From Rhodospirillales bacterium (lineage in GTDB: Bacteria; Pseudomonadota; Alphaproteobacteria; Rhodospirillales; SHVQ01), in NCBI GenBank assembly GCA_009694195.1, contig SHVQ01000005.1:41668-105667 (forward strand): a stretch of DNA of 64,000 nt, written 5' to 3'. The notes under the pieces were generated by a model that was not told the DNA's origin, did not search any database, and saw only the letters and a list, made by a program, of their open reading frames with translations. The translations under genes and the position numbers were made by a program. Positions within the stretch are counted from its first letter, which is position 1; each line of letters starts with the position of its first letter. Shown piece after piece: positions 44,045-53,941 of this stretch.

Positions 44045-46111
44045 ATGAACCGGCGCGAGCGGCGGAAACAGGCGAAGCACGAAAAGAAAAGAGTCGCCGA
44101 GAAACCGTCGGCGACGGCCGGCCTTCGCGCCGAGCTCGACCGCGCCTTCGACGCCGCCGTCGATGCGCAAGCAGGGGGGCGGACCGCCGAAGCGGAAGCG
44201 GCCTGCCGCGCCATCGTCGCCCGCGAACCAAACCATGCGCCGGCGATCAATCTGCTCGGCATTCTCCAGTGCCAGAGGGGCGACGCAGAGGCGGGCGCCC
44301 GGCTGATCGAGCGCGCGATCGCGCTGGAGCCCGAGGAGGCGAGCTTTCACAACAACCTGGGAACCGCGCTTTCGTCGCTCGGCCGTAAGGCGGACGCGCT
44401 CGCCGCTTATGAGCGGGCGCTCGCGCGGAAGCCCGATTATGCCCAGGCGCTCAACAACGCGGGCACCGTTCTCCGTGCCCTCGGGCGCTTTCAAGACTCC
44501 GCCGCTCGCTACGAACGCGTGCTCGCCCTGCAGCCCGATTGGGGCGAGGCGTACAGCAATTACGGAAACGCGCTCCTCGATCTCGAGCGCGTGGAAGAAG
44601 CGGTCGCCGCCTTTCGAAAAGCGCTCGCGATCAATCCCAAGCACTCCTTCGCCCGCAACAACCTCGGAAACGCCTTGAAGCGGCTCGGCGCCTACGGCGA
44701 CGCCATCCAGGCTTACGAGCGCGCGGTCGCGCTCGCGCCGGGATATGCGGACGCTCACAACAACCTGGCGGAAGCCCTGAAGGAGATGGGGCAGGGGGAC
44801 GCCGCGGTCGCCGCGTACCGCCGTGCGCTTGCGTGCGCACCCTCCAACTTCGGCGACGCGGCCGGCATGGGAAGCAACCTGCTGCTCGCCCTCAATGCCG
44901 TCGATGGGTATGATGCCCTGGCGGTCTTCGCCGAGCACCGGCGCTGGGCCGAGCGGTTCGCGAACGCCCTTGTGCCTTCGAAGCCGTCCTTTCCCAACCG
45001 GCCCGATCCGGACCGCCGGCTCCGCGTCGGATACATTTCGCCGGATTTCCGCCGTCACTCCGTCGCCTACTTCATCGAGCCCGTGCTGGAAGCCCACGAC
45101 CGCAACCAGGTCGAGGTCACCTGCTATGCAAGCCTTGCGAAAGCCGACGCGGTCACCGAACGCCTGAAACGTCTCGCCGGCCAATGGCGCGATATTTACG
45201 GCGTCGATGATGGGCGGGTGGCGGACGCGATCCGCGAGGATGCCATCGATATCCTCGTCGATCTCGGCGGGCACACGGGCGGCTCGCGCCTGATGGTCCT
45301 CGCACGGCGGCCCGCGCCGGTGCAGGCGACATGGCTCGGCTACCCGAACACCACCGGTCTCACGACGGTCGATTACCGCCTGACGGACGCAGCGGCCGAT
45401 CCGCCCGGCGCCGAAGCCGGCTATGTCGAAACGCCTGTTCGCCTCGACGGCGGCTTTCTCTGTTATCGTCCACCAGCGGATGCGCCTGAGGTGGGACCGT
45501 TACCGGCCGATGAAAACGGCTTCATCCGCTTCGCGTACTGCAACAACCTTTCCAAGATGACGGATCGGGCCATCGCCGCGTGGGCCGAAGTTTTGAATCG
45601 TGTTCCGGGATCGCGTCTCTTGCTCAAGGCAAAGCCGTTCGCGTGGGAAGGGGCCCGCGCGCTCGTCGCCCGCCGCTTCCAGGCGCACGGAATTGCCCCC
45701 GACCGGCTCGACCTTCTCGGCTGGGTCACCGAGGGGACCCATCTCGCGGCCTACGGGCGCATCGACATCGGCCTCGATACGTTTCCCTACAACGGCACCA
45801 CGACCACCTGCGAGGCGCTCTGGATGGGCGTCCCCGTGGTGACGCTTCGCGGCGATCGCCACGCCGGGCGCGTGGGCGCAAGCTTGCTCTCGAAAATCGG
45901 TCTCGACGATCTCATCACGGCCGCGCCGGAGGCCTACGTGGAAACCGCCGTCGGTCTCGCCCGCGACCTCCCGCGCCTTCGCGCGCTGCGCCGGGATCTT
46001 CGCGGCCGCATCGCGGCCTCGGGCTTGACCGACGCAGCCGCCTTCACGCGCACCCTCGAGGCCGCCTACCGCCGGATGTGGCGGGCTTGGTGCGGACGCG
46101 AAAACCCTTAG
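44045..46111 (+). CDS. TPR protein with SPINDLY-type O-linked glycosyltransferase domain
   Basis: This 688-residue protein begins with a basic N-terminus (MNRRERRKQAKHEKKR). About seven tetratricopeptide repeats follow (residues 40-285; e.g. NNLGTALSSLGRKADALAAYERALARKP). The C-terminal part (residues 315-680) is a GT41/SPINDLY-like glycosyltransferase domain with VGYISPDFRRHSVAYFIEP, ILVDLGGHTGG, ATWLGYPNTTG, and LDTFPYNGTTTTCEALWMGVPVVT. It probably modifies proteins with a sugar from a nucleotide donor, but the substrate is not known. No membrane segment. Confidence 0.9.
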   Translation: MNRRERRKQAKHEKKRVAEKPSATAGLRAELDRAFDAAVDAQAGGRTAEAEAACRAIVAREPNHAPAINLLGILQCQRGDAEAGARLIERAIALEPEEASFHNNLGTALSSLGRKADALAAYERALARKPDYAQALNNAGTVLRALGRFQDSAARYERVLALQPDWGEAYSNYGNALLDLERVEEAVAAFRKALAINPKHSFARNNLGNALKRLGAYGDAIQAYERAVALAPGYADAHNNLAEALKEMGQGDAAVAAYRRALACAPSNFGDAAGMGSNLLLALNAVDGYDALAVFAEHRRWAERFANALVPSKPSFPNRPDPDRRLRVGYISPDFRRHSVAYFIEPVLEAHDRNQVEVTCYASLAKADAVTERLKRLAGQWRDIYGVDDGRVADAIREDAIDILVDLGGHTGGSRLMVLARRPAPVQATWLGYPNTTGLTTVDYRLTDAAADPPGAEAGYVETPVRLDGGFLCYRPPADAPEVGPLPADENGFIRFAYCNNLSKMTDRAIAAWAEVLNRVPGSRLLLKAKPFAWEGARALVARRFQAHGIAPDRLDLLGWVTEGTHLAAYGRIDIGLDTFPYNGTTTTCEALWMGVPVVTLRGDRHAGRVGASLLSKIGLDDLITAAPEAYVETAVGLARDLPRLRALRRDLRGRIAASGLTDAAAFTRTLEAAYRRMWRAWCGRENP

Positions 46112-46151
46112 GAATCCCGGTGTTGTGGACTAAGCCCTCCACCATCGCTAT

Positions 46152-46361
46152 ATGACAGGAATGGACGCATTCCTTCCCATCCTGTTCGTCGTCGCGATCA
46201 TCGCCGTCCTGGGCGTGCTCGTGGCCGGAATCGTCTCCTTCGCCGTGAACGGAGAGTTCTACCAGAAGAACTCCAACATCCTCATGCGCTGGCGCGTCGG
46301 CCTCCAGGCGGCCGCCATCGCGATCCTGGGCTTGATCGTGTTGTTCCAGATCGGGCGGTAG
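46152..46361 (+). CDS. HIG1-domain twin-transmembrane protein
   Basis: This 69-residue protein has two membrane segments (residues 6-30 and 45-67) separated by the conserved FAVNGEFYQKNSNILMRWRV loop, the HIG1 signature. Related mitochondrial proteins assist respiratory supercomplexes; the bacterial role is not established. It lies 23 bases before pduO, the same neighbour it has in many alphaproteobacteria. A second ATG at codon 4 is possible. Confidence 0.85.
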   Translation: MTGMDAFLPILFVVAIIAVLGVLVAGIVSFAVNGEFYQKNSNILMRWRVGLQAAAIAILGLIVLFQIGR

Positions 46362-46384
46362 CGGAGAGGGCCTAAGGGGGCGGC

Positions 46385-46948
46385 GTGGTCCGGCTGACGA
46401 AAATCTATACCCGCACCGGCGACCGCGGGGAAACCGGTCTCGGCGGCGGACGGCGCGTGCCGAAGCACGATCTCCGCGTCGCGGCCTACGGAACCGTCGA
46501 TGAAGCCAACGCCTGTATCGGGTGCGCGCGCCTTCACACGAAGGACGACGCCGACAGCATGCTTTCGCGCATCCAAAACGATCTCTTCGATCTCGGCGCC
46601 GACCTTTGCACGCCCGAGGACGGCAAGCGCAAAGGCGAGGCGCTCAGGATCGTGGCGAGCCAAGTGAAGCGGCTCGAAGACGAGATCGACGAAATGAACG
46701 CCGAACTGAAGCCGCTCAATTCGTTCGTGCTGCCGGGCGGAACGGCCGCGGCCGCGCATCTCCATCTCGCGCGCACGATCGTGCGCCGGGCCGAGCGGTT
46801 GATGTGCGATCTCGCCCGGCGCGACACCGTCAACCCGATCGCCGTCCAATACGCGAACCGGCTGTCGGACCATCTGTTCGTGCTCGCCCGATTCCTCAAC
46901 GGCCGCGGCGCCAAGGACGTGCTCTGGAAGCCGGGTGCCAATCGCTGA
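46385..46948 (+). CDS. pduO: Cob(I)alamin adenosyltransferase, PduO type
   Basis: This 187-residue enzyme transfers the adenosyl group of ATP to cob(I)alamin, producing the cofactor that the class II ribonucleotide reductase (23.4 kb) needs. Motifs are KIYTRTGDRGETGLGGG at residues 6-22 (ATP binding), SFVLPGG near 117, and RRAERL with ANRLSDHLFVLAR. GTG start with a strong AAGGGGG site. The next gene downstream would usually be etfB, but here it is etfA after a 250-base gap. Confidence 0.92.
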   Translation: MVRLTKIYTRTGDRGETGLGGGRRVPKHDLRVAAYGTVDEANACIGCARLHTKDDADSMLSRIQNDLFDLGADLCTPEDGKRKGEALRIVASQVKRLEDEIDEMNAELKPLNSFVLPGGTAAAAHLHLARTIVRRAERLMCDLARRDTVNPIAVQYANRLSDHLFVLARFLNGRGAKDVLWKPGANR

Positions 46949-46958
46949 CCGCGCCTGC

Positions 46959-47034
46959 CAAGGGGGCCTCTTGCGGGGGATTCTCCCGCAGACCCCAAGG
47001 GGGCCTCTTGCGGGGGATTCCCCCGCAGACCCCG
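46959..47034. repeat. Two tandem copies of the GCGGGG-ATT-CCCCGC cassette
   Basis: Copy one is at 46959-46996 and copy two at 46996-47034, each CAAGGGGGCCTCTTGCGGGG, then ATT, then CCCCCGCAGACCCC. Copy one has one change (TTCTCCCGC). Spacing is zero. They lie between pduO and etfA on the same strand as both, so they may terminate or stabilise the pduO message. Confidence 0.9.
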
Positions 47035-47046
47035 GGTGGGCCCGGA

Positions 47047-47075
47047 TTGACACGCCACGGCCATATATTTATTGT
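47047..47075 (+). promoter_or_regulatory. Promoter for etfA-hbd
   Basis: A perfect -35 TTGACA at 47047-47052 and a -10 TATTGT at 47070-47075 are 17 bases apart. The region is AT-rich at the -10. The transcript would have a leader of about 115 bases before etfA at 47199. Confidence 0.6.
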
Positions 47076-47198
47076 GCAGGTGCGAAGTCGCCTTCGGGGA
47101 GGCCGATTCGCGAAAGAGTGCAGAGCCCTGAAAAGCTTGGCCTTTACGCGATGACCGCCGTCCCGCCGCCCACATAATCGCGCCCAGGAGCCCCCTCT

Positions 47199-48131
47199 AT
47201 GGCCGTTCTCGTCATCGCCGAGCACGACAATGCGACCATCAAGGCCGCCACCCTGAATACGGTCACCGCGGCGGCTAAGCTCGGCGAGGTCACGATCCTC
47301 GTCGCCGGCGACAAATGCCGGCCGGCCGCCGAAGCGGCATCCCGCGTCGCCGGCGTCAAGAAGGTTCTGATCGCCGAATCGCCCGAGTACGCGTACGCGA
47401 TCGCCGAATCGCTGGCACCCCTCATCGTGGGCCTGGCGAAGGCTTACAGCCACGTGCTCGCCCCCGCCACCACGTTCGGCAAGAACGTGATGCCGCGCGC
47501 GGCCGCTCTCCTCGACGTGCAGCAGATTTCCGATATCTCGGCCGTCGAGGGCCCGGACACCTTCATCAGACCGATCTACGCCGGCAACGCGCTCGCAACC
47601 GTGAAGTCGAAGGACCCACTCAAGCTGATCACCGTGCGCACGACCACGTTCGATGCGGCTCCCGCCGAAGGCGGCAGCGCGCCGATCGAGGCGACTGCGG
47701 CCACCGGCGCGCAGACGCTTGCCGCGTTCGTCGGCCACGACCTCACGAAGAACGAGCGCCCGGAACTCACCAGCGCCCGCATCGTGATCTCGGGCGGCCG
47801 CGGCATGCAGAGCGGCGATAACTTCAAGCTGCTGGAGGACGTGGCCGATAAGCTCGGCGCCGCCGTCGGCGCGTCGCGCGCGGCGGTCGACGCGGGCTAC
47901 GTTCCCAACGACTACCAGGTCGGCCAGACCGGCAAGGTCGTGGCGCCCGACCTCTACATCGCCGTCGGCATCTCCGGCGCGATCCAGCATCTCGCGGGCA
48001 TGAAGGATTCGAAGGTGATCGTCGCCATCAACAAGGACGAGGAAGCTCCCATTTTCCAGGTTGCCGACTACGGCTTGGTCGAGGACCTCTTCAAGGCGTT
48101 GCCGGAGCTCTCGGCGGCGCTGGCGAAATAA
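47199..48131 (+). CDS. etfA: Electron transfer flavoprotein alpha subunit
   Basis: This 310-residue FAD-binding subunit receives electrons from acyl-CoA dehydrogenases and passes them to ETF-QO. The C-terminal FAD domain shows [37 protein letters not shown] and [12 protein letters not shown]. The start has an AGGAG site. The partner subunit gene etfB, which usually precedes it, is absent from this window. hbd follows after 3 bases. Confidence 0.96.
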   Translation: MAVLVIAEHDNATIKAATLNTVTAAAKLGEVTILVAGDKCRPAAEAASRVAGVKKVLIAESPEYAYAIAESLAPLIVGLAKAYSHVLAPATTFGKNVMPRAAALLDVQQISDISAVEGPDTFIRPIYAGNALATVKSKDPLKLITVRTTTFDAAPAEGGSAPIEATAATGAQTLAAFVGHDLTKNERPELTSARIVISGGRGMQSGDNFKLLEDVADKLGAAVGASRAAVDAGYVPNDYQVGQTGKVVAPDLYIAVGISGAIQHLAGMKDSKVIVAINKDEEAPIFQVADYGLVEDLFKALPELSAALAK

Positions 48132-48134
48132 GCC

Positions 48135-49016
48135 ATGGCTCTCGAACTCAAAAAGGTCGGCGTCGTCGGCGCCGGACAGATGGGCACGGGCATCGCGCAG
48201 GTGCTCGTCCAATGTGGGTACGACGTTTATCTGATGGACGTCGAAAAGGACCGGCTCGAGAAGGCACGCAGCTTCATCGCGTCGGCGCTCGACAAGCTCG
48301 AGTCCAAGGGCAAGCTTTCGGCCGCCGACAAGGCGGCAACGTTGAAGCGGATCCAGACCGGCACGGACTACGAAGGCTTCCGCACCTGCGACTTCGCCAT
48401 CGAGGCGGCGACCGAGGACGAGCAGGTCAAAAAAGACATCCTGAAGAAGCTCTGCCAGGTCGTTCCGAAGGACCGCCCGCTCGCCACCAACACGTCATCC
48501 ATTTCCATTACCCGGCTCGGCGCCCAGACCGACAGGCCCGCCAAGTTCATCGGCATGCACTTCATGTACCCGGTGCCGCGGATGGAGCTGGTCGAAGTGA
48601 TCCGCGGGATCGCGACCGAGGACGAGACCTACCAGCTCGTCCGCGAGCTCGCGAAGAAGCTCGGCAAGAAGCCGGTGACCGCCGAAGATTTTCCGGCCTT
48701 CATCGTGAATCGCATTCTTCTCCCGATGATCAACGAGGCCGTCTATACGCTGTACGAAGGCGTCGGCACGGTCGAGGCCATCGACACGGCAATGAAGCTC
48801 GGGACCCATCACCCGATGGGGCCGCTCGAGCTTGCCGACTTCATCGGGCTCGACGTCTGCCTCTCCGTCATGCACGTGCTGCACGAGGGGCTCGCCGACA
48901 CCAAGTACCGGCCCTGTCCGCTGCTGGTGAAGTACGTGGAGGCCGGTTGGCTCGGGCGAAAGACGGGCCGCGGCTTCTACGACTATTCGGGCGAGACGCC
49001 GGTGCCGACGCGCTAG
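48135..49016 (+). CDS. hbdA: 3-hydroxybutyryl-CoA dehydrogenase
   Basis: This 293-residue NAD(P)-dependent enzyme interconverts acetoacetyl-CoA and 3-hydroxybutyryl-CoA in acetyl-CoA metabolism. Motifs are [15 protein letters not shown] near residue 8, the catalytic [13 protein letters not shown] (His) and [11 protein letters not shown]. It starts 3 bases after etfA. It ends 6 bases from the convergent ccrM gene. Confidence 0.93.
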   Translation: MALELKKVGVVGAGQMGTGIAQVLVQCGYDVYLMDVEKDRLEKARSFIASALDKLESKGKLSAADKAATLKRIQTGTDYEGFRTCDFAIEAATEDEQVKKDILKKLCQVVPKDRPLATNTSSISITRLGAQTDRPAKFIGMHFMYPVPRMELVEVIRGIATEDETYQLVRELAKKLGKKPVTAEDFPAFIVNRILLPMINEAVYTLYEGVGTVEAIDTAMKLGTHHPMGPLELADFIGLDVCLSVMHVLHEGLADTKYRPCPLLVKYVEAGWLGRKTGRGFYDYSGETPVPTR

Positions 49017-49022
49017 CGCGCA

Positions 49023-50171
<1,149 letters not shown>

Positions 50172-50179
50172 TCAACGCG

Positions 50180-50836
50180 TTAGGCGGACTCTCCCTCCAC
50201 ATGTGGGAGTCCGGCCAGCGCCGGATTCAACATCTTGAGGATGGGCATGAAGCTGCGGCGGTGGATCGGCGAGGGCCCGAGCCTGGCGAGCGACGCCTGG
50301 TGCTCGGGCGTGCCGTAGCCCACGTGGTTCTCGAACCCGTAGCCCGGAAACTCGATCGCGAGCGAGTGCATGATGCGGTCGCGGGTGACCTTGGCGACGA
50401 TCGAGGCCGCCGCGATGGAAAGCGAGCGGCCGTCGCCCTCGACCACGCAGCGCACGGGGCAGGAGAGCGCGGGCGCCACATTGCCGTCGACGAGCGCGAG
50501 ATCGGGCCGCATGCCGAGGGCGGCGACGGCACGGCCCATGGCGATGAATGTCGCGTTCAGGATGTTGAAGATGTCGATCTCGGCGACTTCGGCGCGGCCG
50601 ACGCCGATCTCGGCGACGCCTTGCAATTGTTCGAACAGCTCCTCGCGGACCGCCGGCGAGAGCTTCTTCGAATCGTTGAGGCGGCGGGCGAATTTGCGCG
50701 AGACTTTGCCGCGGTCGAGCACGACGGCGGCGGCGAGCACCGGGCCCGCCCAGGGCCCGCGGCCCGCTTCGTCGATCCCGACGATGACGGCTTTGCCGTC
50801 GCGCGCGGCTTCGTCCTCGAAGCAAAAATCGGGCAT
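50180..50836 (-). CDS. rnhB: Ribonuclease HII
   Basis: This 218-residue endonuclease removes ribonucleotides from DNA hybrids. The catalytic start motif IDEAGRGPWAGPV gives D22 and E23; further acidic residues are in LALVDGN (about 116) and SIAAASIVAKVTRD. RNase HII next to ccrM on the same strand is frequent in alphaproteobacteria. No upstream feature recognised. Confidence 0.94.
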   Translation of the reverse strand: MPDFCFEDEAARDGKAVIVGIDEAGRGPWAGPVLAAAVVLDRGKVSRKFARRLNDSKKLSPAVREELFEQLQGVAEIGVGRAEVAEIDIFNILNATFIAMGRAVAALGMRPDLALVDGNVAPALSCPVRCVVEGDGRSLSIAAASIVAKVTRDRIMHSLAIEFPGYGFENHVGYGTPEHQASLARLGPSPIHRRSFMPILKMLNPALAGLPHVEGESA

Positions 50837-50962
50837 GCCCGGTTTCGGCGCTTAAGCCCGCCCCCCAAAAACCCTAAGGGCAAGAGTCTACCCTCCGGCG
50901 GCGCGGGAAGGCGAGCCCGGGCGCGGCGATAGGCGGGGATAACTTCGACGGCCGGAAAACGT

Positions 50963-52054
50963 CTAAAGCAGCTTGAGCTGATCGCCCGCGCGGGGCGGCG
51001 GGGCAAATTGGCTCGTGTCCAAGGGCCGGCTCGCGGCGGCGCCGCGGTTGAGGCCGAGCCGCTCGCAGGCGCGCTGGAAACGCTTTCGCATCAGTTCGGC
51101 AAACACGCCGGTTCCGCGCATGCGGCTCCCGAACTCCGAGACGTAGAGCTGGCCGCCCCGGCTCTCGCGCAGCTGGTTGAGCACGTGCTTGGCCTTGCCG
51201 GGCGCGTGGGTGTTGAGCCACTCCTCGAACAGCGCCTTCAGCTCCAGCGGCAGGCGGAGGAGCACGTAGCCGGCGCTGGTGGCGCCCTTCTCGGCCGCGG
51301 CCTCGAGGATGCGCTCCATCTCCGCGTCGTTCAGAAATGGAATCATCGGCGCCGTCATCACGCTCGCGGGCACGCCCGCCGCGGCGATGCGCCCGATCGT
51401 CTCCAGTCGCTTCGGCGGCGTCGCGGCCCTAGGCTCGAGCGTGCGCGCCAGCTCGCGGTCGAGGGTGGTGACGGAGACCGCGACGGCGGCGAGCCCGCGA
51501 GCGGCCATCGGCGCGAGGATGTCGAGATCGCGGGCAACCAGCGCCGACTTGGTCGTGATGCAGACCGGGTGATTGTAGGCGGCGAGGACTTCCAGGATGC
51601 GACGCGTGATCTTGAGCTCGCGCTCGATCGGCTGGTAGGGGTCGGTGTTGGTGCCCATGGCGATTACCTGGCAGCGATAGCCGGGCTTCCGGAGCTCCGT
51701 TTCCAGCAGCTCGGGCGCGTTCGGCTTGGCGAAGAGCTTGCTCTCGAAGTCGAGGCCGGGCGAGAGCCCCATGTAGGCGTGGGTCGGCCGGGCGAAGCAG
51801 TAGACGCAGCCGTGCTCGCATCCCCGGTAGGGGTTGATCGACTGGGTGAACGGGATATCCGGCGAATCGTTGGTCGTGATGATGACGCGCGGTGTCTCCA
51901 TGGTGACGCTGGTCCGCAGCGGCGGGGGGATATCGTCGCCTTCGAGCTCCCAGCCGTCGTCGACGGCGTAGCGCTCGGCCGGCTCGTAGCGCCCGGTCGG
52001 ATTGGTGACGGCGCCGCGCCCCTTGCGGGCGGCCGGAGGGAGAGGATCATCCAT
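50963..52054 (-). CDS. PA0069-family radical SAM protein
   Basis: This 363-residue protein has the 4Fe-4S cluster motif CEHGCVYC near residue 75, followed by FARPTHAYMGLSPGLDFESKL. The N-terminus KGRGAVTNPTGRYEP is typical of the PA0069 family of radical SAM enzymes, distantly related to spore photoproduct lyases; the function is unknown. The start ATG 52054 is preferred by family N-terminus, though no good ribosome site precedes it; an ATG at 52084 is in frame. Confidence 0.85.
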   Translation of the reverse strand: MDDPLPPAARKGRGAVTNPTGRYEPAERYAVDDGWELEGDDIPPPLRTSVTMETPRVIITTNDSPDIPFTQSINPYRGCEHGCVYCFARPTHAYMGLSPGLDFESKLFAKPNAPELLETELRKPGYRCQVIAMGTNTDPYQPIERELKITRRILEVLAAYNHPVCITTKSALVARDLDILAPMAARGLAAVAVSVTTLDRELARTLEPRAATPPKRLETIGRIAAAGVPASVMTAPMIPFLNDAEMERILEAAAEKGATSAGYVLLRLPLELKALFEEWLNTHAPGKAKHVLNQLRESRGGQLYVSEFGSRMRGTGVFAELMRKRFQRACERLGLNRGAAASRPLDTSQFAPPPRAGDQLKLL

Positions 52055-52138
52055 GGGAGAACCATAAGGCGCCCACGAGAACATTTCAAGAACACAATGG
52101 GCGGCCGGAGGAACAAAGACCCGTGTTATGAGGATCGG

Positions 52139-52810
52139 ATGCTGAGCATCGTGATCCCGTCCTATCAGGCGGAGGCGCGCATCGGCGAGACGCTCGCGGC
52201 GCTCGAAGCCGGCGCCAGTCCGGTGGAGATCATCGTCGTCGACGGCGGCTCGACGGATGCAACCCGCGCCGTGGCCGCCATGCGCGGTGCCCGGGTGATC
52301 GACGCGCCACGGGGCCGCGGCGTCCAGCTCGCGGCCGGCACCCGGGCCGCTTCCGGCGACTGGCTGCTTTTTCTCCATGCCGACACGGTGCTCGGCCTCG
52401 GGTGGCGCGGGGCGGTGGATGCGTTCACGCAGGCGCCCGAGAACCGCGAGCGGGCCGCCGTCTTTCGCTTCGCGCTCGACGATTCGTCGCTTCAGGCGCG
52501 CCGGATCGAGCGGCTGGCGGCATGGCGCGGACGCGTGCTCAAGCTCCCGTACGGCGATCAAGGGCTGTTGATCGGGCGCGCTTTCTACGATGCGATCGGC
52601 GGGTTCAAGCCGATTCCGCTGATGGAGGACGTGGACATCGTGCGCCGCATCGGCGGCCGGCGGCTTGCGGTGCTCGACGTGGCCGCCGTCACCTCGGCTG
52701 AGCGTTACCGGAAGGGAGGCTTCGTTCTCCGACCGGTGCACAATCTCGCATGCCTCTCCTTTTATTTTCTCGGCGTGCCGCCACGCGTCCTCGCGCGCCT
52801 TTACGGATGA
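52139..52810 (+). CDS. TIGR04283-type family 2 glycosyltransferase
   Basis: This is a 223-residue cytoplasmic glycosyltransferase with VIPSYQAEARI at its N-terminus, VVDGGSTDATR near 35, a DXD-like FLHADT near 80 and MEDVD near 164. This matches the short GT2 proteins (TIGR04283) that occur with a TIGR04282 gene. The acceptor is unknown. A GAGGATCGG site precedes the ATG. The stop overlaps the next start (ATGA). Confidence 0.85.
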   Translation: MLSIVIPSYQAEARIGETLAALEAGASPVEIIVVDGGSTDATRAVAAMRGARVIDAPRGRGVQLAAGTRAASGDWLLFLHADTVLGLGWRGAVDAFTQAPENRERAAVFRFALDDSSLQARRIERLAAWRGRVLKLPYGDQGLLIGRAFYDAIGGFKPIPLMEDVDIVRRIGGRRLAVLDVAAVTSAERYRKGGFVLRPVHNLACLSFYFLGVPPRVLARLYG

Positions 52811-53424
52811 ATCCCCGGAACCATCTCATCGTCTTCGTCAAGGCGCCCCGGCTCGGCCGGGTGAAGACGCGCCTCGCGGCCGATATCGGCCTGGTTCCCG
52901 CATGGGAGTTCTACCGGCGGACGATGACGGACGTGGTCGGCCGCCTCTGCCGCGACCCGCGCTGGCGGTGCTGGATCGCAGTCACGCCCGATGGCGCGGT
53001 TTCGGAGCTGCGCTCCCGCTTTCCCCGTTCGACCGTCATTCCCCAAGGCCGAGGCGATCTCGGCCGGCGCATGGCGCGCGTCTGCAACGCGCTGCCGCCC
53101 GGGCCCGCCGTCATCGTCGGCACGGATTCCCCCGGGGTCGCGCGGGCCCATGTGGCGCAGGCGTTTCGAGCCCTTGGCCGCCGCGCGGCGGTGTTCGGCC
53201 CGGCGGCCGACGGCGGCTACTGGCTCGTCGGTCTCCGGCGCCGCCCGGCCATCCCCGATGTTTTCCGCAACGTGCGCTGGTCGACCCGGTTTGCGCTCGC
53301 CGACACCCTTGCCAACCTCGCGTGCGCGCCGGCGCTCCTCGAAACGCTCGTCGACATCGATGACGGGGACTCGCTCGCGCGCTGGCGTGCGGGTGGCCGC
53401 AAGCTCAGCGGAGGTGCTCCTTGA
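52807..53424 (+). CDS. TIGR04282/DUF2064 nucleotidyltransferase-like protein
   Basis: This 205-residue protein has an N-terminal FVKAPRLGRVKTRLA segment and GTDSPGV near 101 and GPAADGGYWLVGL near 131, as in CofC-like nucleotidyltransferase folds. It pairs with the preceding glycosyltransferase by a 4-base overlap, suggesting joint synthesis of a glycosylated product. Its last 20 bases overlap the end of moaB on the opposite strand. Confidence 0.83.
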   Translation: MNPRNHLIVFVKAPRLGRVKTRLAADIGLVPAWEFYRRTMTDVVGRLCRDPRWRCWIAVTPDGAVSELRSRFPRSTVIPQGRGDLGRRMARVCNALPPGPAVIVGTDSPGVARAHVAQAFRALGRRAAVFGPAADGGYWLVGLRRRPAIPDVFRNVRWSTRFALADTLANLACAPALLETLVDIDDGDSLARWRAGGRKLSGGAP

Positions 53425-53941
53425 GGCGCGGCATCAGCTCGACGAAGTTGCAGGGGCGCGTGCGGATGTCGAGCTGGTGGACGAGGATATCGTCCCACGC
53501 GTCCCGGCAGGCGCCGGGCGAGCCCGGGAGGGCGAAGAGATACGTCCCGTTCGCGACGCCGGCCGTCGCCCGCGATTGAATGGTCGACGTTTTGATCTTC
53601 TGAAAGCTGATCCAGCGGAACAGCTCGCCGAATCCCGGAACGTGCTTCTCGAAGACCGCCTCGAACGCATCCGGCGTGACGTCGCGCCCGGTCACGCCCG
53701 TGCCGCCGGTCGCGATCACCACGTCGACGGCGGGGTCCGCGATCCAGTCCTTGAGCTTCGTGACAATCTCCGCTTGTTCGTCCTTGACGATGGCGCGCGC
53801 GGCGATGCGATGGCCGGCGGCTTGAATGCGTTCGACCAGCGTGTCGCCCGACCTGTCGGTTGCGGGCGTTCGCGTGTCCGATACGGTCAGGACGGCGATG
53901 TTGACGGGGAGAAAGGAGCGTTGGCCGTGCTCACCGGGCAT
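53405..53941 (-). CDS. moaB: Molybdenum cofactor biosynthesis protein MoaB
   Basis: This 178-residue protein carries the MoCF/MogA fold: VLTVSDTRTPATDRSGDTL at residues 18-36, IATGGTGVTGRDVTPDA near 77, and LFALPGSPGACRDAW. It adenylylates molybdopterin or a related substrate. The chosen start (53941) overlaps the slt stop by 11 bases. Its 3' end overlaps the convergent gene by 20 bases. Confidence 0.9.
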   Translation of the reverse strand: MPGEHGQRSFLPVNIAVLTVSDTRTPATDRSGDTLVERIQAAGHRIAARAIVKDEQAEIVTKLKDWIADPAVDVVIATGGTGVTGRDVTPDAFEAVFEKHVPGFGELFRWISFQKIKTSTIQSRATAGVANGTYLFALPGSPGACRDAWDDILVHQLDIRTRPCNFVELMPRLKEHLR

